Source of the DNA: Thermodesulfatator sp.
Lineage (GTDB): Bacteria > Desulfobacterota > Thermodesulfobacteria > Thermodesulfobacteriales > Thermodesulfobacteriaceae
Length of the DNA stretch: 6,117 bases
Assembly: GCA_003978075.1 (NCBI GenBank)
Contig: QOAM01000053.1
Location: 1-6,117 of the forward strand
Direction: 5' to 3'
The notes beneath the pieces are model-generated. The model was not told the DNA's origin and searched no databases. It was given only the letters and a program-made list of their open reading frames with translations. Both the position numbers and the translations under genes were made by a program. This document shows, piece by piece, positions 1-4,659 of this stretch. Numbering within the stretch: the first letter of the stretch is position 1; each line of letters starts with the position of its first letter.

Positions 1-750
1 CCACTCCACGAGCACCCAGAAGAGCATGGCCGTGGCCGCGGCGGTGTGGGTGTTGATAAAGGCCTGGATAGCGGTGTTATTCACCGCCAGCGCACTTCCG
101 GCATTGAACCCGAACCACCCGAACCAGAGAAGCCCGGTACCGATCACCGTAAGGGGGAGATTGTGAGGAATGAAGGGCTCCTGCTTGGCCCCCCGCCGGG
201 CCCCCACCACCAGGGCCATCACCAGGGCCGCCATACCGCAGCTGGCATGCACCACCAGGCCTCCGGCGAAATCCAGAGTCCCGAGGCTGGCCAGCCACCC
301 TCCGCCCCAGATCCAGTGGCACAGAGGGTTATAGACCAGAAGGGCCCAGAGGAGACTGAAAAGGGCGAAGGCCCGGAAACGCACCCTTTCGGCAAAGGCC
401 CCGGTGATGAGGGCCGGGGTGATGACCGCAAACATGCACTGATAAATCATGAAAGCCGGCTCCGGAACCGTGGAGGCATAGTTGGGGCTGGGGGAAAAGC
501 TTATGTCCCGCAGGGCAAAGTGCTTGAGGCTACCGATAATCCCGTGAAGATCCGGCCCGAAGGAAAGACTGTAACCCACGTAGATCCACTCCAGGGTCAC
601 GATGGAGATCATGATGAGACTCTGAATGACCACCGAAAGGACGTTTTTTCTCCGCACCAGGCCCCCGTAAAAGACCGCCAGCGCCGGGGTCATGAGAAGG
701 ACCAGAGCCGCGGAGACCAGCAAAAACAGGGTATCGCCCTTGTCCACCAT
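1..750 (-). CDS. amt: Ammonium channel, Amt/Rh family (distal copy; 3' end beyond window)
   Basis: Inner-membrane ammonium channel; Amt trimers conduct ammonium/ammonia into the cell for assimilation. The frame is open from an ATG at 750 to the window edge: 250 residues, versus roughly 400 for the family, so the C-terminal third is missing. Visible signatures in E. coli AmtB numbering are the N-terminal helix with FYGGLVRRKNVLS (27-39), gate Phe107, the TPALITGAFAER segment (111-122), Trp148, Asp160, first pore histidine His168, and WFGWFGFNAGSA (209-220) with Phe215 and Ser219. The outer gate position 103 is Tyr (IYQCMF) where E. coli and the neighbouring copy have Phe. The second pore histidine would lie outside the window. 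The start is supported by GGGAGGT seven bases upstream. It lies 195 bases downstream of the other amt gene, same strand. Family assignment is secure; transport versus sensing role is not decidable. Confidence 0.95.
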   Translation of the reverse strand, partial: MVDKGDTLFLLVSAALVLLMTPALAVFYGGLVRRKNVLSVVIQSLIMISIVTLEWIYVGYSLSFGPDLHGIIGSLKHFALRDISFSPSPNYASTVPEPAFMIYQCMFAVITPALITGAFAERVRFRAFALFSLLWALLVYNPLCHWIWGGGWLASLGTLDFAGGLVVHASCGMAALVMALVVGARRGAKQEPFIPHNLPLTVIGTGLLWFGWFGFNAGSALAVNNTAIQAFINTHTAAATAMLFWVLVEW

Positions 751-757
751 GGGGCAC

Positions 758-764
758 ACCTCCC
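758..764 (-). promoter_or_regulatory. Ribosome binding site of distal amt
   Basis: Minus-strand GGGAGGT ends seven bases before the ATG at 750. It is a strong Shine-Dalgarno match and fixes the start of the distal amt gene. A separate, strong site suggests this gene is translated independently of the upstream amt rather than by coupling. Confidence 0.8.
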
Positions 765-808
765 TTTTTCCGGACCGGTTATCAAGATTGATGCCAAAGC
801 GTAGAAGG

Positions 809-838
809 AAAGGCCCTGGAGCGGAAAACCCGGCCTTT
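809..838 (-). other. Intercistronic inverted repeat between the two amt genes
   Basis: A perfect 7-base inverted repeat, AAAGGCC and GGCCTTT (809-815 and 832-838), with a 16-base loop lies in the leader of the distal amt gene. Read in the transcribed (minus) direction the stem is followed by a pyrimidine stretch (CCTTCT) rather than a clean U-run. It is therefore at best a weak attenuator or an mRNA-stabilising hairpin. Read on the plus strand it is followed by five T, but no plus-strand gene needs a terminator there. Confidence 0.3.
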
Positions 839-852
839 TTCAGGAAGACCTT

Positions 853-868
853 TGCAATTTTGTTGTCA
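853..868 (-). promoter_or_regulatory. Degenerate sigma-54-like site ahead of distal amt
   Basis: Minus-strand TGACAACAAAATTGCA fits the -24/-12 layout (TGGCAC-N5-TTGCW) with correct spacing and an intact TTGCA. However, the second G of the normally near-invariant GG is A. A start near 842 would give a leader of about 90 bases to the distal amt. The GG defect makes it doubtful; the gene may simply be read through from the upstream amt promoter. Confidence 0.25.
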
Positions 869-902
869 TTCTTCTTCCCCACAAGTCAAGTTTTCTGGGC
901 TT

Positions 903-933
903 AAGGCCTTGTCTTTCAAGACTTTCAAGCCTT
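903..933 (-). other. Hairpin after proximal amt stop
   Basis: Just past the TAA of the complete amt gene, AAGGCTT and AAGGCCTT flank a short GTCT-TGAA-AGAC stem-loop (911-922), forming an interrupted hairpin. There is no U-run after it in the transcribed direction, so it is not a convincing intrinsic terminator. It could be a weak processing or stabilising element between the two amt coding regions. Confidence 0.25.
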
Positions 934-945
934 TTGACCATTTTG

Positions 946-2160
946 TTAGAGGGCATAGCCGGTTTCACGATGCTGGGTAAGGTCAAGACCCTGGATCTCT
1001 TCTTCCCTTTCCACCCGGAGACCCACCAGAAGGTCTACTGCCTTGAAAAGAGCCCAGGAGAGGGCGAAGCAGAAGAGGGCCCCGGCCGCGGCGCCCACGA
1101 ACTGGATCCAGAGCTGGTGGGGATTACCGAAAAAGAGGCCGTTGGCCCCGGAGGGGTTCACCGCCCTCGAGGCGAAAATCCCGGTGGCCAGCGCCCCCCA
1201 GAAGCCACCCACGCCGTGGACTCCCACCACATCCAGGGCGTCGTCGTAGCCCAAGCGTCCCTTGAGAAGCACCGCGGTGTAGCAGATCACTCCGGCGAGG
1301 GCCCCAATGAGGACCGCGGCCCAGAGGGGGACGAAACCCGCGGCCGGGGTGATGGCCACCAGCCCGGCCACGCCCCCGGAGGCCGCTCCCAGGGTGGTGG
1401 GAGCCCCCTGAAAGATCCATTCCGCAAAGAGCCAGGTCAGGGCCGCAAGCCCCGCGGCCAGGTGGGTGTTCATGAAGGCCTGCACGGCCACCCCGTTGGC
1501 CGCCAGCGCACTTCCGGCATTGAACCCGAACCACCCGAACCAGAGGAGCCCGGCTCCGAGGAGGGTGAGGGGGAGATTATGGGGATGTAAGGGTTCCCGC
1601 CGGTAACCGATCCGCGGACCGATGACCAGGGCCGCGGCCAGGGCCGAGGCCCCGGAAGCGATATGGATTACCGTACCCCCGGCAAAATCGAGAGCCCCCA
1701 GTTTTTGGAGCCAGCCCCCACCCCAGACCCAGTGGCACAGGGGGGTATACCCCAAGGTGAACCAGAGGGCCACAAAAAGGAGATAGGCGGAAAAACGCAT
1801 CCTTTCCGCAAAGGCCCCGGTGATAAGAGCCGGGGTGATCACGGCGAACATGAGCTGAAAGGCGGCAAAAAGGAGATGGGGAATGTTTTCCGCCGCCGGG
1901 GCCGGCTCTAGTCCCACTCCCCGGAAAAGGGCAAAACGCAGACCCCCGATAAGGGAGGCCTGATCCGGCCCGAAGGCGAGGCTGTAGCCGTAAAGAAACC
2001 AGAGAAGGCTCATCAGCCCCAGGCAGATAAAGACCTGAAGGGAGATGGAAAGCACATTTTTGGAGCGCACCAGGCCCCCGTAAAAGAGGGCCAGCCCCGG
2101 GGTCATGAGCATGACCAGGGCCGTGGCCAGAAGCATCCATACCACATCCGCCTGCACCAT
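946..2160 (-). CDS. amt: Ammonium channel, Amt/Rh family (proximal, complete)
   Basis: Complete 404-residue ammonium channel of normal length, made of about eleven hydrophobic helices. Key residues seen: paired outer Phe gate at 101 and 105 (FQLMF), Trp146, Asp158 (LDFAGG), pore histidines His166 (TVIHIASG) and His315 (GVHGVGG), and Phe213/Ser217 in GFNAGSA. The cytoplasmic tail GLDLTQHRETGYAL matches the family's allosteric C-terminal signature, but the usual Gly after His397 is Arg. An ATG at 2211 would add 17 residues. I chose 2160 because AGGAGG stands eight bases before it, homology to Amt N-termini begins there, and the longer start would sit at the upstream edge of the sigma-54 promoter. 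It is first in transcription order, followed after 195 bases by the second amt. No PII gene is adjacent within the window. Nitrogen-regulated expression is inferred from the promoter. Confidence 0.97.
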   Translation of the reverse strand: MVQADVVWMLLATALVMLMTPGLALFYGGLVRSKNVLSISLQVFICLGLMSLLWFLYGYSLAFGPDQASLIGGLRFALFRGVGLEPAPAAENIPHLLFAAFQLMFAVITPALITGAFAERMRFSAYLLFVALWFTLGYTPLCHWVWGGGWLQKLGALDFAGGTVIHIASGASALAAALVIGPRIGYRREPLHPHNLPLTLLGAGLLWFGWFGFNAGSALAANGVAVQAFMNTHLAAGLAALTWLFAEWIFQGAPTTLGAASGGVAGLVAITPAAGFVPLWAAVLIGALAGVICYTAVLLKGRLGYDDALDVVGVHGVGGFWGALATGIFASRAVNPSGANGLFFGNPHQLWIQFVGAAAGALFCFALSWALFKAVDLLVGLRVEREEEIQGLDLTQHRETGYAL

Positions 2161-2168
2161 AGAACCAA

Positions 2169-2174
2169 CCTCCT
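2169..2174 (-). promoter_or_regulatory. Ribosome binding site of proximal amt
   Basis: Minus-strand AGGAGG lies eight bases before the ATG at 2160. This consensus site decides between the 2160 start and a longer 2211 start, and the latter has no comparable site. Confidence 0.85.
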
Positions 2175-2194
2175 GTATTTTTACTTTATAGGGA

Positions 2195-2210
2195 AGCAAC
2201 AATTGTACCA
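2195..2210 (-). promoter_or_regulatory. Sigma-54 (-24/-12) promoter of amt
   Basis: Minus-strand TGGTACAATTGTTGCT matches the sigma-54 consensus TGGCAC-N5-TTGCW at every position but one. The invariant GG and GC are exactly ten bases apart. The predicted start is near 2184, about 24 bases before the ATG at 2160, with the AGGAGG site inside that leader. Sigma-54 promoters on ammonium transporter genes are well known and are normally driven by NtrC or a similar enhancer-binding protein under nitrogen limitation. That control is inferred here; no clear NtrC dyad is seen. Confidence 0.8.
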
Positions 2211-2277
2211 AAAATGAAAAAGTTGTGCCTTTTCTCTTCGCACTACCGAGGCTTTACTGTCACCGAGGAGAATTTTT

Positions 2278-2309
2278 ACAAATTAGTAAGTTTGCCTGAA
2301 CAAATTAGT
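2278..2309. repeat. Direct repeat pair ACAAATTAGT, candidate activator sites
   Basis: The 10-mer ACAAATTAGT occurs at 2278-2287 and 2300-2309, 22 bases start to start, which is about two helical turns and so the same DNA face. Each copy begins with CAAA and has TTTG shortly after, giving the right copy a palindromic look (CAAATTAGTTTG). The pair lies roughly 94-125 bases upstream of the predicted sigma-54 start near 2184, the usual distance for enhancer-binding protein sites. The sequence does not resemble the NtrC dyad. Function is inferred from position and phasing only. Confidence 0.45.
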
Positions 2310-2414
2310 TTGTAGAGAGTCGCTCAGGATTTTGCGGGCCGCCTTTTCTAGGGCCCAGCACCGTCTCCCCGGCTCTTGAAGTAATACCTGGTGCAGCCTT
2401 TTTCGATTTTTTTG

Positions 2415-2438
2415 ATTATGACGTAGGCCGATCATAAT
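2415..2438. promoter_or_regulatory. Inverted repeat ATTATGA-N10-TCATAAT, candidate operator
   Basis: A perfect 7-base dyad with a 10-base centre; half-site centres are 17 bases apart, compatible with a dimeric regulator. It is too AT-rich for a terminator stem. It lies between the two divergent blocks, about 230 bases upstream of the predicted amt start and 350 bases before mglA, so which direction it would serve is unclear. Confidence 0.35.
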
Positions 2439-2452
2439 GCCCATTAATAACT

Positions 2453-2468
2453 GTTAAACTAGGTTAAC
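2453..2468. promoter_or_regulatory. Inverted repeat GTTAA-N6-TTAAC
   Basis: A short perfect dyad, GTTAA and TTAAC separated by six bases, lies 15 bases to the right of the ATTATGA dyad and about 30 bases before the candidate rightward promoter. A 5-base dyad in AT-rich DNA can arise by chance, so confidence is low. Confidence 0.2.
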
Positions 2469-2498
2469 TTTTTTATTACCCTGTCCGGCTCTCGCCTC

Positions 2499-2528
2499 TT
2501 GATTTTTTTCTATCAGGCATATTATTCT
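2499..2528 (+). promoter_or_regulatory. Possible sigma-70-type promoter for the mglA operon
   Basis: TTGATT (2499-2504) is followed by TATTAT (2520-2525, 15-base spacer) or TATTCT (2523-2528, 18-base spacer). Each element is a partial match and neither spacing is the optimal 17. A T-run sits between the elements. The leader to mglA would be about 230 bases. It is the best rightward candidate seen, but it is weak. Confidence 0.3.
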
Positions 2529-2763
2529 AGAATTCTGATTAAAGCTCAGGAGGCCTTATTAAAGACGGGAGCCCTTGGTCCTTACCTCAGATTAATATGA
2601 CGCGGAAAGTTGCATGATGGATATTTGGATCTCTGAAGGAGCGTTCTGAAAAAGTTAGTGGTCTCCGGAAAGGAGAGGGAAAATCCGGGTAAAGGGGGTT
2701 TAGGAGAAAGTTCCAAGGAGAAAGAGCTTCTCTTAGGTCTCTAAAACACGAAAGAAGGCTCAA

Positions 2764-3372
2764 ATGGCTCTTATAGATTTCGATAAAAAAGAAATCCAGT
2801 GTAAAATAGTTTATTATGGTCCCGGACGATCAGGGAAAACTACTAATCTTATTTATATTTACAACGCTCTTCCCGCAAAATTTAAGGGTAAATTTCTCAC
2901 TATTGAGAGTAAAGGGGAGCACACTCTCCTCTTTGAGCTTTTACCTCTTAGTCTAGGCAAAATTAAAGATTTAACTGTTCGGCTCCAACTTTATACGGTA
3001 CCCGGGCAGGCTCTTTATAAACAAGCGCGCAAGATGGTGCTCAAGGGGGTTGATGGGGTGGTCTTCGTCGCTGACAGTCTACGCGTTCGCCGAGATAAGA
3101 ATAAAGAAAGCCTAGAAGACCTTCGAGAGCACCTTTCGGAATGGCAGATGGACATTCACGAAATTCCCCTAGTCTTTCAGTACAACAAGCGCGATCTCGG
3201 GGACCTAGGCATTCCCATCCTTTCTGTAGAAGAGCTACAGGAAGACCTCAATTTTGAACTTAAGGCCCCCTATTTTGAAGCCATCGCCCTTAAAGGAGTG
3301 GGAGTTTTGGAAACGTTAAAGGCTATTAGTAAAATGAGTGTACACTATATTGCTCAAAAATATCTTAAATAG
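2764..3372 (+). CDS. mglA: MglA-like small Ras-family GTPase
   Basis: Cytoplasmic GTPase of 202 residues; Myxococcus MglA has 195. MglA-GTP marks the leading cell pole and switches on type IV pili and gliding. Visible motifs: P-loop GPGRSGKTT (19-27), switch I region around 42-58, the MglA-specific TVPGQ in place of DxxG (78-82) with Thr78 and catalytic Gln82, RKMVLKGVDGVVFVADS (89-105), NKRD base-recognition motif (141-144) and LKGVGV (176-181). The intrinsic arginine finger of characterised MglA (Arg53) aligns with His53 in GEHTLLF. The ATG at 2764 has GAAGG five bases upstream, and an in-frame TAG at 2734 excludes a longer N-terminus. It is the first gene of a tight operon, eight bases before the next. 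No mglB (the GTPase-activating partner) is visible. Early codons are AT-rich, unlike the amt block. Confidence 0.95.
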   Translation: MALIDFDKKEIQCKIVYYGPGRSGKTTNLIYIYNALPAKFKGKFLTIESKGEHTLLFELLPLSLGKIKDLTVRLQLYTVPGQALYKQARKMVLKGVDGVVFVADSLRVRRDKNKESLEDLREHLSEWQMDIHEIPLVFQYNKRDLGDLGIPILSVEELQEDLNFELKAPYFEAIALKGVGVLETLKAISKMSVHYIAQKYLK

Positions 3373-3375
3373 AGG
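3371..3375 (+). promoter_or_regulatory. Ribosome binding site overlapping the mglA stop
   Basis: AGAGG overlaps the TAG stop of mglA (3370-3372) and stands five bases before the ATG at 3381. This arrangement suggests translational coupling between the GTPase and the following gene. Confidence 0.55.
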
Positions 3376-3380
3376 CCCTC

Positions 3381-4658
3381 ATGGAAGAAAAAGAGAAATT
3401 TACCGAAGAGCTGGAACAGGAAGTAGAAAAAGCCTTGGATGAGATCCTTAGTGGGGCTAAAAAAAGGGAATTAACAGAGGAAGAAACCGAAAGCTATGCC
3501 CTCTTAGAACCCGTAGAAGAGGATGAGACTCTCCAAAAAGAGCTCGAAGAGCTCATAGGAGAGATTCTCACCATCGAGTGGGAAATTATTCCAGAAATTG
3601 CGGAAGAGGCTTATAATAAGTGTCGTAAACTTCGCAGCAGCCATCTTGATCCCACCACTCTGAAGCTCTTGGATTTTTTGGAAAGGGTCTTGGAGGAGGT
3701 CCGCTCCCCGGAAAAAGTTGAGGCCCGCCATCTCGAACTTATCAAAAAAGCCGGAGATATCCTTTATCGGTATAAGTTTGAGAACTTACCCGCAGAAGAA
3801 GTTTTGGAAGAATTAGAGGTTCTTTCTCAGGAAGAGGAGGTGATAAGGGAGGAAACGAAAGAGGAAGAGCCAGAGCTAGAGCTGGAACTCGAGCTTGAAC
3901 CCGAAAAGCCCTCTGCGGAAGCCGAGCCCGTGATGGAAAAAGAGAAAGAGGAGACTCCTTCACCAATTTCCCCTCCCTCCGCTCCGGGTTTTGAGGAAAA
4001 ATTTTTCGAACAACTTCTTCGAACTTATGAACGAATTGTAGCCGTAGAAGAGCTTCTCAAGGAAGGGCTTTTCAAAGGATCTCGCAAACTCCTTCTCAAA
4101 GCCCGAAAAGAAATCGAAGACTTTTTAGGAGAAAATTATCAAGAGGAACTGAGAGAACGGGAAAAAAGGATTCAGGAATTTTTGCGTCAACAAGAAAAAA
4201 AGGTGGTAGAAGTTCCCCCTTTAGAAAAGGTACTCTGGTGTCAGACCCTCAGCCAGGAACTTTTTATTCCTTTAGACGAGGTGGCTTTTACCGGGGAAAT
4301 CAAGGATTACTGGCGCAGGAGCTTAAGTGAAGGGATCTTTCCCCTGAAGCTCCTTAAGGGGGGAAGTTTTTGGAGGCGATGGTTTGGAAAGATCGGTCCC
4401 AAGCTTCAGGGAGAGCTGGCCCAAAAATCCGAGAAAGAACTGGCTAACCTGGTCTTCAAGACCAACAAACCCCTTACTTCAGAGACCCAATTGGTTCTCC
4501 TCTGGAAAGAGGGTAAGGGGTTGGCTCTTTTGGTAAACGAGTATAAAATTGAAAGTGTAGATTCCCGGATGGAGTGGCTCCCCGCGGAGCCCCCTTTTAT
4601 AGGAAAGACAATAAAAGAGGGATCTGAGATCTTTCTTTTTTCAGTAACACACACTTAA
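3381..4658 (+). CDS. Acidic helical protein of unknown function, MglA operon
   Basis: I do not recognise this 425-residue protein. It has no signal peptide or membrane helix, so it is probably cytoplasmic. Residues 1-150 are strongly acidic and predicted helical, including a conserved-looking stretch TIEWEIIPEIAEEAYNKCRK (64-83). Residues 150-203 are a disordered-looking Glu/Pro linker with an alternating ELELELEL run (165-172). Residues 203-275 look like a charged coiled coil. Residues 276-425 form a more globular part with a basic, tryptophan-rich patch (WRR at 311-313, FWRRWFGKIGPKL at 330-342) and a hydrophobic, probably beta-rich end (368-422). It sits eight bases after mglA and one base before the motor ATPase gene. 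Context suggests an adaptor, effector or regulator between GTPase and motor, but that is inference. It does not look like MglB, which is a short roadblock protein. Confidence 0.9.
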   Translation: MEEKEKFTEELEQEVEKALDEILSGAKKRELTEEETESYALLEPVEEDETLQKELEELIGEILTIEWEIIPEIAEEAYNKCRKLRSSHLDPTTLKLLDFLERVLEEVRSPEKVEARHLELIKKAGDILYRYKFENLPAEEVLEELEVLSQEEEVIREETKEEEPELELELELEPEKPSAEAEPVMEKEKEETPSPISPPSAPGFEEKFFEQLLRTYERIVAVEELLKEGLFKGSRKLLLKARKEIEDFLGENYQEELREREKRIQEFLRQQEKKVVEVPPLEKVLWCQTLSQELFIPLDEVAFTGEIKDYWRRSLSEGIFPLKLLKGGSFWRRWFGKIGPKLQGELAQKSEKELANLVFKTNKPLTSETQLVLLWKEGKGLALLVNEYKIESVDSRMEWLPAEPPFIGKTIKEGSEIFLFSVTHT

Positions 4659-4659
4659 G

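Larger units (their letters stand above)
2161..2763. other. Divergent intergenic region between amt and mglA blocks
   Basis: About 600 bases without a supportable gene. The left 150 bases carry the amt leader, the sigma-54 promoter and two direct repeats. The centre is T-rich on the plus strand, with two inverted repeats and two separate GATTTTTTT runs (2405-2413, 2501-2509). The right 160 bases are purine-rich and lead into mglA. They contain a repeated AGGAGAAAG (2702-2710, 2716-2724) and a short inverted repeat, TCTCC/GGAGA (2662-2676). Only very short open frames occur, such as an 11-codon one from 2613, with no good ribosome site. I recognise no riboswitch. Confidence 0.75.

Noticed and set aside
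46..804. Long plus-strand open frame opposite the distal amt (252 codons)
   Set aside because: It is the antisense of a clear Amt coding frame in GC-rich DNA; its product is rich in Gly/Pro/His/Glu with no family signature or ribosome site.
934..1590. Plus-strand open frame opposite the proximal amt (218 codons), and other frames within 1043-2140
   Set aside because: All overlap the conserved Amt gene and have low-complexity products typical of GC-rich shadow frames.
2161..2211. 17-residue N-terminal extension of the proximal Amt from an ATG at 2211
   Set aside because: It would begin just upstream of the sigma-54 -24 element, so the RNA from that promoter would not contain it. The AGGAGG site serves the ATG at 2160 instead.
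2215..2230. Second sigma-54-like match, AGGCAC-N5-TTTCA, upstream of the main promoter
   Set aside because: The -12 GC is TC and the first T is A; the downstream match is much better.
2386..2396. NtrC half-site TGGTGCA in the intergenic region
   Set aside because: Only one half-site; a GCACC 27 bases away is too distant to form the NtrC dyad.
2597..2648. Small peptide frames upstream of mglA (6 and 11 codons)
   Set aside because: No ribosome site, no recognisable leader-peptide pattern such as repeated regulatory codons, and no terminator after them.
2597..2763. Possible riboswitch in the mglA leader (c-di-GMP type considered)
   Set aside because: The purine-rich leader has only short hairpins, and I cannot match the conserved GEMM core motifs.
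3871..3906. Short tandem-like repeat coding ELELELEL
   Set aside because: It is a low-complexity stretch of an acidic linker with varied codons (GAG/GAA, CTA/CTG/CTC/CTT), not a DNA repeat element or CRISPR.
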